NCBI RefSeq assembly: GCF_001715975.1
Contig: NZ_MARB01000002.1
Coordinates: 186,001 to 250,000, forward strand
Direction of reading: 5' to 3'
Length of the DNA: 64,000 nt
DNA from: Candidatus Thiodiazotropha endolucinida
Lineage (GTDB): Bacteria; Pseudomonadota; Gammaproteobacteria; Chromatiales; Chromatiaceae
Every line of letters starts with the position of its first letter. Within the stretch, counting starts at the first letter, position 1. The notes under the pieces are model-generated. The model ran no database searches. It saw only the letters and a list, made by a program, of their open reading frames with translations, and was not told where the DNA came from. The position numbers were made by a program, and so were the translations under genes. This document shows, in pieces, positions 25,301 to 32,689 of the stretch.

Positions 25301-27127
25301 CAAAACTACGACAGGCACGATGTGGAGAAGGTGAGCCGAATTGCAGAACTGGCTTGGGATATCGTCGAAAACAAGTTGATTGAAGACCAGCTGGAACAGA
25401 ATCGCCAGCAGCTCAGTACGATTCTTGATACGGTCAAGGAGGCGGTCGCGCTTTGGGATGACCGCGCGAGACTGCGATATGCCAATAGCGGTTTTTTCTC
25501 TTTACTGAAGCTACCCATCGAACTGTGGGACAGAGAGGCGAGTGCCGGTAAGGCTATCGGTGATTTGGTCCCGCAGGCCTCACCGTTTAAAAATATCGAA
25601 CCACTACTGGCCCGTTTATTGTATCGAGGGGAGTCGATTGAAAATCTTCCCATAGAGATTGAGAGAAAAGGGCGGGAACCCATATGGATCGGACTGACGA
25701 TTCATGCGCTTTATGAAAGAGGTACTGGTCGAATCACAGGCGCAGTCTCGACCATGTCTGATATCACCGAGCAGAAGAGTCATGAGCATCGTCTGGAGCA
25801 GCTGGCCCATTTTGACAATCTTACGCGGCTGCCCAACCGTCTGCTGGCTATTGATCGTCTGCGACAGATGACTGCAAGAGCACGGCGCACCGGTGAACTG
25901 ATGGCGGTTTGTTATCTCGATCTGGATGGATTCAAGGCAGTAAACGATAAATTTGGACATGAGGCGGGTGATGAACTGTTGAGAGAAACGGCTCAGCGGC
26001 TGACCTTATGTGTACGTAACGGAGATACGGTAGCCCGTTTGGGTGGTGACGAGTTCCTGATTCTATTGGCCGACCTGAAGGATCAGCAGGAGAGTCAGCT
26101 CATACTCAAGCGTATTCTGGAGATGGCGACAAAACCCTACACTGTAGCCGAACATGTTCTATCGACAGTCACTGCCAGTATCGGTGTCACCCTGTTTCCC
26201 AATGATAATTCGGAACCTGATAAGTTGATTCGACATGCAGACCAGGCGATGTATATGGCTAAGGAGTCGGGTAAGAACTGCTACAAGTTCTTCAACAAGG
26301 ATTTCGAACAGCGGGTCCGCTCGCAGGAGGAGACACTGGGTGAAATCATCAAAGCCATGGATAGCGATCAACTCACCGTCTACTACCAACCGGTGCTTGA
26401 TTGTCGGGCAGGCCGAGTTATTGCCGCAGAGGCATTGATACGTTGGGATCATCCCATATTGGGCCTGCTTGAGCCGGCGGAATTTCTGCCGTTGATCAAT
26501 AAGAGTGAAGTGATGCTGTCGCTCACAGAGCAAGTCATCAAGCAGGCGGTCTTGCTGATCGAGCAGATGCGCAGCAAGGGTCCGACATTCTCAATCGGTG
26601 TCAATATCTTTCCTGAGCAATGTTTCGATCCGGTGTTTTTCGAAATGCTGCAAAATCGTGTAAAGAAATTGGATCAGCATCAACGTTCACTTTTGCAGCT
26701 GGAGATCTCCGAGCGGGTCGTCACATCCCATTTCACCCAGACAGAACGGTTTATCGGCGATTGTCTCGAATTGGGCATCGAATGTGTGCTCGACGACTTC
26801 GGTGTCGGCGATACCTCGATCCAGCAGCTTTCTCGGCTTCCGGTCAGGGCGATCAAGGTGGATCGTACCCTGACCCAGAAAATGCTTGCAGACGAGCACC
26901 AGTATGCGTTAATCAAAACCATGTTGAACATGGCCAATGCCTTCAATCGCATGGTGATCGTACAGGGGGTCGAAGAGGAGCGACAGATGGCCACACTGCT
27001 GTCGTTGGGTTGCAGCCGCATGCAGGGATTTCTTTTTTCAGAAGCGATGTCATCAGAGGATTTCACTCACTGGTTGGCTTTGACAATGGAATCAAAAGAT
27101 TGGATCCGACGCTTCGTAATGACATAG
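22388..27127 (+). CDS. Multi-sensor membrane GGDEF/EAL protein (five PAS, two GAF)
   Basis: The 1579-residue protein has membrane segments at about 8-25 and 109-132, then PAS (147-260), PAS (269-400), GAF (405-575), PAS (577-700), PAS (706-830), GAF (844-1000), PAS (1014-1130), GGDEF (1137-1300) and EAL (1317-1565). The GGDEF site is intact (ARLGGDEF, with an RNGD inhibitory-site motif just before), so c-di-GMP synthesis is plausible. The EAL domain keeps EAL, the asparagine of GVNIF, LEISE, DDF and the QGF glutamine, but the conserved AEGVE reads VQGVE, a Glu-to-Gln change that may weaken hydrolysis. It begins 10 codons inside a longer frame. The hemerythrin gene follows after 11 bases. It sits inside the phenol gene region, suggesting a link to redox or aromatic sensing. 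Confidence 0.9.
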   Translation: MNFKAPGQLLVGIMLLLFCGILAGGVPLSEKRIHLLYSDHAGFPTSPADNALEYVVGLGAYRVTEAPKVFLDVNDVKHALMLEDRPHNTGVAETLSFSNTIDFGNPYRTYFLYTLIGLGALLVLVSILFPLVRKYRQLNRAIIKREQQYRTIVENSHDGILQIDGEGNTAFVNHTLADMFGYKIDEMMGRSFYDFMDQEAIEIARENLQRRQRGIAESHDFRFRHKKGHDIWTRMNTGPIKDRDGRVIGALAMVSDITETRKERIQLKESEENFRQLTHAIREVFWLGSPDWQEVYYVSPGYKLMWGRSCQSLYDNAASWVEALPREDLERVERFLAEHLQQPWEELHFPEYRVIRPNGEICWVDAKAFAIHDESGKPYRVAGIAEDITQRKNNEFKLNHRLELEKMIAKQASILLDTSIDELDQRLASLLKEIGQFSKSERAYLYQLDSDLATMSNTHEWCAEGVAVQTGKLQKLPLSDFDYMLEQFSQDRPLFVESLDDLTEEAGEFRQHLAEQGIKSLLAMPICIDQALIGFIGFNTVTVSSTWQQEDILLLHTFSDVLASAIRRQRTESALRDSRRTMRVLLDNLPGAAYRCRRDHYWSMIFISDGITEITGYKPSELINNQLLSYADVIHPKDRVIVSKQIADAIEEGVTFEIEYRIFDRWQRERWMWEKGAQVESKDGTPLLEGFISDITDRKQVESALQASEDYQRLIMNSTAEGIFSLDEHGLCSSVNQAALAQLGYGSDQELTDQPMHQLIHHSHADGSDYPGEQCPIYKAFNRGEQIHVDSEVFWRKDGTSFPAEYWSYPLIKQGKIRGAVVTFIDITERKFNEEVMDSRVKLHEYAQGHTVNQLLVFALDVACEKTGSKIGFYHFLEDDQKTLSLQAWSSETTKSFCQAAGEGLHYDIDDAGVWADAVRERHPVIHNDYASLPHRRGLPEGHAEVTCELCVPVFRGDKIVAIMGVGNRARQNYDRHDVEKVSRIAELAWDIVENKLIEDQLEQNRQQLSTILDTVKEAVALWDDRARLRYANSGFFSLLKLPIELWDREASAGKAIGDLVPQASPFKNIEPLLARLLYRGESIENLPIEIERKGREPIWIGLTIHALYERGTGRITGAVSTMSDITEQKSHEHRLEQLAHFDNLTRLPNRLLAIDRLRQMTARARRTGELMAVCYLDLDGFKAVNDKFGHEAGDELLRETAQRLTLCVRNGDTVARLGGDEFLILLADLKDQQESQLILKRILEMATKPYTVAEHVLSTVTASIGVTLFPNDNSEPDKLIRHADQAMYMAKESGKNCYKFFNKDFEQRVRSQEETLGEIIKAMDSDQLTVYYQPVLDCRAGRVIAAEALIRWDHPILGLLEPAEFLPLINKSEVMLSLTEQVIKQAVLLIEQMRSKGPTFSIGVNIFPEQCFDPVFFEMLQNRVKKLDQHQRSLLQLEISERVVTSHFTQTERFIGDCLELGIECVLDDFGVGDTSIQQLSRLPVRAIKVDRTLTQKMLADEHQYALIKTMLNMANAFNRMVIVQGVEEERQMATLLSLGCSRMQGFLFSEAMSSEDFTHWLALTMESKDWIRRFVMT

Positions 27128-27138
27128 AGGATAGGTGA

Positions 27139-27603
27139 ATGTCTGAAACGAAATACACATATGAGCCCTTTGTCTGGAGTGATTGGATGTCTACCGGGGT
27201 TGAGGTGATCGATACCCAGCATCAGAATCTGTTGAATATGGTGAATGACGCCTACAACAGCATCACCGAGACGACCAGTCCCATGACCTTTCAAAGGATT
27301 ACCAAAGAACTGCTGAGCTATGCCATCTACCACTTCCAGACAGAAGAGTCATTGATGAAGGAGTACGATTATTTTGGTGAACGATCAGACGATGCGGCAC
27401 AGCATATCAAAGAACATCGTGATTTTTCGGCAAAAATAGTCGCCGTAAGAAAGACATTCAATTCCGGCGATCGGGATCAGATCATTCCAGTGCTGGAATT
27501 TCTGAAAACCTGGATTGCCAACCATACCCAGAAAGTGGATATGAAATTGGGGGTATTCATTCAGGCAAAGGAGGCGGAGAGATCATCATCAAAATCAGAT
27601 TGA
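27139..27603 (+). CDS. Bacteriohemerythrin
   Basis: The 154-residue protein is a single-domain hemerythrin, an oxygen-binding diiron four-helix bundle. All ligand motifs are seen: the first histidine in VIDTQHQNLL, HFQTEE (HxxxE), HIKEH (HxxxH) and HTQKVD (HxxxxD). It is 11 bases downstream of the GGDEF/EAL gene with AGGATAGG as ribosome-binding site, so the two are cotranscribed. It may deliver or buffer oxygen for the nearby oxygenases, or act as an oxygen sensor for the c-di-GMP enzyme; neither is proved by the sequence. Confidence 0.93.
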   Translation: MSETKYTYEPFVWSDWMSTGVEVIDTQHQNLLNMVNDAYNSITETTSPMTFQRITKELLSYAIYHFQTEESLMKEYDYFGERSDDAAQHIKEHRDFSAKIVAVRKTFNSGDRDQIIPVLEFLKTWIANHTQKVDMKLGVFIQAKEAERSSSKSD

Positions 27604-27641
27604 TCCGCGCGCCATGTTCCTTTGTCTGTCAACAGGCGCTT

Positions 27642-28346
27642 TTATGCAATCTCCTGTTCTCTATGCGCCTCTTCCCGCAGCACTTTCAATGTAATTTCAG
27701 CCGTTCTCATGATGTGTTGCTCGATCGCATCACAGGCGCGTTTGCCATCCCTGGCTAAAGCCGCGTTACGCAGCTCTTTATGTTCCTGGTGCAGGTCCCG
27801 GGGAATCTCGGTGCTCAGGGCAATGTTCCTGTAGCGTTTGTGTTGATCGTAGAGAATACCGTAGAAACGGCGCAGCCATTTTGAACTGCAGCCGGCAATC
27901 AGCGCTTCGTGAAAATCGTGATTGCGGATCTCCCATTCGGCAGGGTCCCTTTCCTCCGATTCTTCAACCTTTTCCAGCTGATAGAAGGCGGCAACAATGC
28001 GAGATTCCCAGGCATCATCACCCTGCTCAATGCTCTGACAGAGTGCCTGCTTCTCAAGCAGGATTCGCAATTGTGTTATGTCTGCCAGATCCTCTTCGGA
28101 CATCGGGGCGACGCGAAAACCGCGCTGCCCTTCCGCAGTAACGAAGCCATCCGCTGTGAGCCGGCTCAAGGCCTCGCGTAGGGGACTTGCGCCGACACCG
28201 TATGCCGTGCGCAGGTGTTCAATGCGCAGTTTCTCGTCCGGCTGCAATTCACCATGAATGATATCTGACCTCAGTTGCAGATAGGCCTGGTCGGACAGGG
28301 TCTTGGCTCCGTTCGGTTCTGCTTGTTCATTGTAAGTTATTGCCAT
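27642..28346 (-). CDS. GntR-family (FadR/FCD) transcriptional regulator
   Basis: The 234-residue regulator has an N-terminal winged helix (AYLQLRSDIIHGELQPDEKL, then GVGASPLREALSRL as recognition helix) and a C-terminal FCD ligand-binding domain with the usual metal-site pattern (IRNHDFHEALI, then a late EQHIMRTAE). FCD regulators usually sense small organic acids and repress neighbouring catabolic genes. It is divergent from dmpP and the lower phenol pathway. Its intergenic region carries TATCGATA-containing sites, which are the probable operators. Confidence 0.92.
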   Translation of the reverse strand: MAITYNEQAEPNGAKTLSDQAYLQLRSDIIHGELQPDEKLRIEHLRTAYGVGASPLREALSRLTADGFVTAEGQRGFRVAPMSEEDLADITQLRILLEKQALCQSIEQGDDAWESRIVAAFYQLEKVEESEERDPAEWEIRNHDFHEALIAGCSSKWLRRFYGILYDQHKRYRNIALSTEIPRDLHQEHKELRNAALARDGKRACDAIEQHIMRTAEITLKVLREEAHREQEIA

Positions 28347-28461
28347 ATCTGTGTTTTTCCATCTGATGATCTGAATGAAATTTGCTCTTTACCCTACCTG
28401 CTATGCAGGATGTATGACACTGACTTTTGTCAATATTTTAGTCGAACATAATAAATTTACA

Positions 28462-28526
28462 AAAATATCGATAATTTTCTTGCAAATCGACAAAATATCG
28501 CTATTCTTGCTTTTATCGATATTTTG
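28462..28526. promoter_or_regulatory. Candidate GntR operators and dmpP promoter
   Basis: TATCGATA occurs at 28466-28473 and 28514-28521, and a perfect 10-base inverted repeat CAAAATATCG / CGATATTTTG spans 28491-28526. A plausible sigma-70 promoter (TTGCAA 28480-28485, 16 bases, TATTCT 28502-28507) lies between the sites, and the last site touches the GGAG ribosome-binding site of dmpP. A bound repressor would block both transcription and initiation. The same TATCGATA core appears three times before the DUF1302 gene. Confidence 0.6.
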
Positions 28527-28537
28527 GAGCGATAAAT

Positions 28538-29596
28538 ATGGCATACCAACTCACCATCGAGCCTACCGGCGACGAGGTAGAGATCGAAGAGGGTCAAAAT
28601 ATCCTCGATGCATGTCTGCGCGCCGGTATTTGGATGCCTCACGCCTGTTGTCACGGGCTATGCGGCAGCTGCAAAGTCGGGGTGCTTGAAGGAGACGTAG
28701 ATGTGGGCGACGCCTCAAACTTTGCCCTGATGGACATGGAGCGTGAGGAAGGAAAGGTCTTGGCCTGTTGCGCCACCCTGGAATCGGATACGGTGATCGA
28801 GGCGGATATCGACGAAGATCCCGATGCAAGGATCATCCCCGTGAAAGACTTTGAGGCTGAGATCGTCAGGCTCGAAGACCTTACCCATGATGTAAAGGGA
28901 ATCTGGCTGCAGCTGGATGGCGAGGGTATCGACTTTCAGGCGGGCCAATATATCAATCTGCAGGTCCCCGGTGTCGGCGTGCCGCGCGCCTTCTCGCTGG
29001 CAAGCAGGCCGTCCGACAGCAAACTGATCGAGCTGCATATCCGTCTGGTCCCGGACGGTGAGGCAACACCGATTATCCATAACGATCTGAAGGTGGGCGA
29101 CAGACTCGGTTTTACCGGACCCTATGGCCGTTTCTTCGTGCGCAAGTCCCGCAACGAGCCGATGATCTTCATCGCCGGCGGTACCGGACTCTCGAGTCCC
29201 AAGTCGATGATTCTCGATCTGCTGGAATCCGATTGCACCACGCAGATCACTCTTTTTCATGGCGTCAGGGCAAAACGGGATCTCTACGATGACAAGCTGT
29301 TCAGCACCCTGGCGGATCGACATCGGAACTTTACCTACTACCCTGTGCTTTCACAGATGGAAGCGGGTGACGACTGGAGCGGCGAGACCGGTTTCGTTCA
29401 CGAAGCGGCTCAACGCCATTACGGTAGTGGCTTCAGCGGTAATACCGCCTACCTGTGCGGACCTCCGGTGATGATCGAAGCCGCGATACGCGCCCTCATG
29501 CAGGGCCGTCTGTTTGAGAACGACATCTTCACCGAGCGCTTTCTCACCAAAGACGAAGAGAACCGTAAGCGCAGTCCGGTATTCAAGAGGCTCTGA
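28538..29596 (+). CDS. dmpP: Phenol hydroxylase reductase subunit P5
   Basis: The 352-residue flavo-iron-sulfur protein passes electrons from NADH to the oxygenase. The N-terminal 2Fe-2S ferredoxin domain has CCHGLCGSC and a later CC pair near residue 76; the FAD domain has PRAFSLAS (RxxS motif) and the NAD domain has IAGGTGLSSPKSMI and YLCGPP. Length is normal. It is detached from dmpKLMNO and begins a second transcription unit with the lower pathway, next to a GntR gene. No other reductase for the hydroxylase is in the window, so this one should serve it. Confidence 0.95.
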   Translation: MAYQLTIEPTGDEVEIEEGQNILDACLRAGIWMPHACCHGLCGSCKVGVLEGDVDVGDASNFALMDMEREEGKVLACCATLESDTVIEADIDEDPDARIIPVKDFEAEIVRLEDLTHDVKGIWLQLDGEGIDFQAGQYINLQVPGVGVPRAFSLASRPSDSKLIELHIRLVPDGEATPIIHNDLKVGDRLGFTGPYGRFFVRKSRNEPMIFIAGGTGLSSPKSMILDLLESDCTTQITLFHGVRAKRDLYDDKLFSTLADRHRNFTYYPVLSQMEAGDDWSGETGFVHEAAQRHYGSGFSGNTAYLCGPPVMIEAAIRALMQGRLFENDIFTERFLTKDEENRKRSPVFKRL

Positions 29597-29598
29597 GG

Positions 29599-29916
29599 AT
29601 GTCCACCCAATACGAAATCTATGTGGAAGACAAGGATACACATTTTCACTGTGGCGACGAGCAGCGCCTGCTGCACGCCATGCAGGCACAGGGACTCGGC
29701 TCGATACCGGTCGGCTGCAAAGGCGGTGGCTGTGGTATCTGCCGCATCCAGATCACTCAGGGCAGGTATGAGACCCGCAAAATGAGCCGTACCCATGTGA
29801 CGGAAGAGGATGAGCTTCTGGGCATCGTTCTCTCCTGTCGAGTCACCCCCAAGAGTGATCTCTCACTTCGGTTGGCACCTAAACCGAAAGAGGGGACATC
29901 AGAGAGCGCAGCATAG
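29599..29916 (+). CDS. dmpQ: Plant-type 2Fe-2S ferredoxin (DmpQ/XylT-like)
   Basis: The 105-residue ferredoxin carries the cysteine pattern CKGGGCGICR plus a distal LSCR cysteine that holds a 2Fe-2S cluster. Proteins of this type in meta-cleavage clusters (DmpQ, XylT) reduce oxidised iron in catechol 2,3-dioxygenase and so restore its activity. It begins 2 bases after dmpP, so translation is likely coupled. It is normally next to dmpB; here the two are far apart, though their products should still interact. Confidence 0.92.
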   Translation: MSTQYEIYVEDKDTHFHCGDEQRLLHAMQAQGLGSIPVGCKGGGCGICRIQITQGRYETRKMSRTHVTEEDELLGIVLSCRVTPKSDLSLRLAPKPKEGTSESAA

Positions 29917-29985
29917 CGTTCAGTCAAAACGACAAGCAAGGCACAACATCAACGAAGGCGGGAGAAATCCCGGCAGGAGGAGATC

Positions 29986-30183
29986 ATGGCAGTGGCAAGT
30001 GACGATCATACGGTTCGCTTCATACAGATAACCCTGGGTGAAGTGGGTGTCTCCAGAGACCAGCTGAGTATCGATGGCTTTACAGAGACCGACCATCAGG
30101 ATAATGCCCGGCATTTTATGAAGAGCTGGAGTGATTTCGATCGCAGTAACAATACCTGGTGCAGGTCGGAAGAACAGAACTGA
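29986..30183 (+). CDS. Small uncharacterised protein in the phenol operon
   Basis: A 65-residue protein with no recognised family, preceded by a strong CAGGAGGAG ribosome-binding site. The N-terminal half looks like beta strand (HTVRFIQITLGEVGVS) and the rest is polar and helical, with a single cysteine near the end (NTWCRSEEQN). It sits between the ferredoxin gene and a second small, probably frameshifted gene, all in the same direction as the lower pathway. An accessory role in the pathway is suggested by position only. Confidence 0.6.
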   Translation: MAVASDDHTVRFIQITLGEVGVSRDQLSIDGFTETDHQDNARHFMKSWSDFDRSNNTWCRSEEQN

Positions 30184-30185
30184 GC

Positions 30186-30382
30186 ATGCCTGAGATAACC
30201 ATCGATGCGAGAACCCGCACTGGCGCTACACCATGCAGACCAGTGAAGAACTGGCGGGTGTGATCGGTATGTTCGGTACCTTCGGCGGCGGGGATGATGC
30301 CCGCGCAGAGGCCGGTATTGCAGCATTGAGTGTTGCCGCAGAATCGATCAAAACTGCCGAAGCGAACAACGGGAAATCTTAG
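30186..30382 (+). pseudogene. Small gene with probable single-base frameshift
   Basis: ATG at 30186 opens a frame (MPEITIDA) that within a few codons gives an implausible sequence and stops. A different frame, open from 30194 to the TAG at 30380-30382, gives ENPHWRYTMQTSEELAGVIG and a helical alanine- and glutamate-rich tail, which looks like real protein. Joining the two near 30208 by restoring one base gives a continuous product of about 65 residues. No ribosome-binding site precedes the internal ATG at 30233, so a separate gene there is less likely. It is a lesion, a sequencing error or programmed frameshifting. No family recognised; it is not a 4-oxalocrotonate tautomerase. Confidence 0.5.
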
Positions 30383-30394
30383 GAAATTGGCTTA

Positions 30395-31870
30395 ATGACG
30401 GTGAACAGAATGAAAGAGGTCAAACATTTCATCAATGGAGAATTTGTCGGATCCGCTTCGGGCAAGCTGTTCGACAATATCAACCCGGCGACGGGACAGA
30501 AGATCGGTATCGTTCACGAGGCCGGGGCGCCGGAGGTGGATGCGGCGGTCAATGCGGCACGGATGGCGCTGCAGGGTGAGTGGGGCCGCATGCCGTTGGC
30601 GGAGCGGGCTGATCTCCTGCATAAACTGGCCGATGGCATTACCGCCCGATTCGATGAGTTCCTCGAGGCGGAGTGTCTCGATACGGGCAAGCCGCAAAAG
30701 CTCGCCTGCCATATCGATATCCCCCGCGGTGCCGCCAACTTCAAGATCTTTGCCGATGTGGTGAAGAATGTACCCACAGAGAGTTTCGTGCTGGATACGC
30801 CGGACGGGCAGGGCGCACTCAACTATTCACTGCGCAAGCCCAAAGGCGTGATCGCAGTGATCAGCCCATGGAATCTGCCTCTGTTGCTGATGACCTGGAA
30901 GGTGGGTCCTGCGCTCGCCTGCGGTAACACAGTGGTGGTTAAACCCTCCGAAGAGACCCCCTTCACCACAGCCCTGTTGGGCGAGGTGATGAACCAGGTG
31001 GGAATCCCTAAGGGGGTGTATAACGTGATACACGGTTTTGGTCCCAACTCGGCAGGTGAGTTCCTCACCCGTCATAAAGGGGTCGACGGTATCACTTTCA
31101 CCGGCGAAACAGACACCGGTGCGGCCATCATGAAGGCGGCCGCCGATGATATCACCGATATCTCCTTCGAACTCGGCGGTAAGAATCCGGCACTGGTTTT
31201 CGCAGACTGCGATATGGACAAGGCGATCGAGGGCACCCTGCGTTCCGCCTTCGCCAACTGCGGTCAGGTCTGTCTCGGAACGGAAAGGATCTACGTGGAA
31301 CGTACGATCTACGATGAGTTTGTGGATCGTCTGAAGACCGGCGCCGAGACCCTGAAGCTGGGGCAGTGGGATGATCCCAAGACCGACATGGGACCCCTGA
31401 TCAGCCACCAACATCGAGACAAGGTGCTCTCCTACTACCGCAAAGCGGAAGAGGAGGGCGCCACTGTCGTCACCGGTGGCAGCACCCCCAACATGCCGGA
31501 GACCCTGGCCGGTGGCGCCTGGGTGCAACCTACCATCTGGACCGATCTGCGAGACGATGCCTCGTGTATCAGGGAAGAGATCTTCGGTCCCTGCTGCCAT
31601 ATCCGCCCCTTCGACAGCGAAGAGGAGGCGATCGCCCTGGCCAATGACACCGATTACGGTCTGGCCACCGCGATCTGGACCGAGAACAGCGCCCGCGCCC
31701 ATCGGGTCGCGGCCCAGGTGGATGCGGGTATCGCCTGGGTCAACTCCTGGTTCCTGCGTGATCTGCGCACCCCCTTCGGCGGCGCCAAGCAGTCCGGTAT
31801 CGGCCGCGAGGGTGGGGTGCACTCCCTGGAGTTCTACACCGAGCTCAAGAACGTCTGTATCAAGCTTTGA
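30395..31870 (+). CDS. dmpC: 2-hydroxymuconic semialdehyde dehydrogenase
   Basis: The 491-residue NAD-dependent aldehyde dehydrogenase oxidises 2-hydroxymuconic semialdehyde to 2-hydroxymuconate (4-oxalocrotonate enol), the first step of the oxalocrotonate branch. Family motifs are AVISPWNLPLLLMTWKVGPA, the general base in FELGGKNPALVF, the catalytic cysteine in NCGQVCLGTERIYVE, and the C-terminal PFGGAKQSGIGREGG. The N-terminus KHFINGEFVGSASGK is typical of DmpC/XylG. Start ATG at 30395 has AGGA upstream; ATG at 30410 is a possible alternative. Confidence 0.94.
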   Translation: MTVNRMKEVKHFINGEFVGSASGKLFDNINPATGQKIGIVHEAGAPEVDAAVNAARMALQGEWGRMPLAERADLLHKLADGITARFDEFLEAECLDTGKPQKLACHIDIPRGAANFKIFADVVKNVPTESFVLDTPDGQGALNYSLRKPKGVIAVISPWNLPLLLMTWKVGPALACGNTVVVKPSEETPFTTALLGEVMNQVGIPKGVYNVIHGFGPNSAGEFLTRHKGVDGITFTGETDTGAAIMKAAADDITDISFELGGKNPALVFADCDMDKAIEGTLRSAFANCGQVCLGTERIYVERTIYDEFVDRLKTGAETLKLGQWDDPKTDMGPLISHQHRDKVLSYYRKAEEEGATVVTGGSTPNMPETLAGGAWVQPTIWTDLRDDASCIREEIFGPCCHIRPFDSEEEAIALANDTDYGLATAIWTENSARAHRVAAQVDAGIAWVNSWFLRDLRTPFGGAKQSGIGREGGVHSLEFYTELKNVCIKL

Positions 31871-31880
31871 GGAGTCATCG

Positions 31881-32669
31881 ATGCTGAACGAACAACGCAT
31901 TCACGAGCTGGGGGACGAACTCTTTGATGCCCTCAGCCAGCGCCGCATGATCGACCCGCTGACGGAACGGGAAACGGATATCACCATCGAGGACGCCTAC
32001 CATGTCTCCCTGCGCATGGTGAACCGGCGGGTCGAGCAGGGAGAATCGATCATCGGCAAGAAGATCGGCGTCACCTCCAAGGCGGTGCAGAACATGCTCA
32101 ACGTGCATCAGCCCGATTTCGGTTACCTCACCGACCGTATGGTCTACGGCAATGGCGACGAGATGCCGATCAGCAAAGCGCTGATCCAACCGCGGGCCGA
32201 GGGCGAGATCGCTTTCATGCTGAAGCGCGACCTGATCGGTCCGGGTGTCAGCAACGCCGATGTATTGCGCGCTACCGAGGCGGTGATCCCCTGCTTCGAG
32301 ATCGTCGACTCCCGCATCCGGGACTGGCGGATCAAGATCCAGGACACGGTGGCGGATAACGCCTCCTGCGGACTCTTCGTGCTGGGCGACAAGGCGGTCG
32401 ATCCACGCAAGGTCGACCTGGCCACGGCAGGCATGGTGGTGGAGAAGAACGGTGAACTGCTCTCCACCGGTGCCGGTGCCGCCGCACTGGGATCACCGGT
32501 GAACTGTGTTGCCTGGCTGGCCAACACCCTGGGCAGCTTCGGCATTCCCCTGAAGGCGGGTGAAGTGATCCTCTCCGGTTCTCTGGTTCCCCTGGAGCCG
32601 GTGGTGGCGGGGGACTTCATGCGGGTGGAGATAGGCGGTATCGGCTCTGCCTCGGTCCGCTTCACCTGA
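31881..32669 (+). CDS. dmpE: 2-oxopent-4-enoate (2-keto-4-pentenoate) hydratase
   Basis: The 262-residue enzyme adds water to 2-oxopent-4-enoate to give 4-hydroxy-2-oxovalerate. Its sequence follows DmpE closely: GKKIGVTSKAVQNMLNVHQP, LIQPRAEGEIAFMLK and CFEIVDSRIRDWRIKIQDTV, with the metal-binding acidic residues in those last two segments. ATG at 31881 follows GAGGAG. DmpE and DmpH are related and normally form a complex; both are present in this unit. The hydrolase gene dmpD, often placed near here, is absent. Confidence 0.93.
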   Translation: MLNEQRIHELGDELFDALSQRRMIDPLTERETDITIEDAYHVSLRMVNRRVEQGESIIGKKIGVTSKAVQNMLNVHQPDFGYLTDRMVYGNGDEMPISKALIQPRAEGEIAFMLKRDLIGPGVSNADVLRATEAVIPCFEIVDSRIRDWRIKIQDTVADNASCGLFVLGDKAVDPRKVDLATAGMVVEKNGELLSTGAGAAALGSPVNCVAWLANTLGSFGIPLKAGEVILSGSLVPLEPVVAGDFMRVEIGGIGSASVRFT

Positions 32670-32689
32670 TCCAACAGAGGAGTTTCGCC

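Noticed and set aside
27604-27641. Possible terminator after the hemerythrin gene
   Set aside because: Short GCGC arms with a long unpaired loop and only four T residues are too weak to call.
30186-30260. Possible 4-oxalocrotonate tautomerase starting MPEI
   Set aside because: The start resembles one superficially, but the rest has no tautomerase pattern and the frame breaks after about 25 codons.
31476-31880. Upstream extension of the dmpE frame into dmpC
   Set aside because: The extension lies within dmpC in another frame. ATG at 31881 has a GAGGAG site and the correct family N-terminus.
30827-31900. Minus-strand open frame of 357 codons
   Set aside because: It is the shadow of dmpC. The plus strand encodes an intact aldehyde dehydrogenase.
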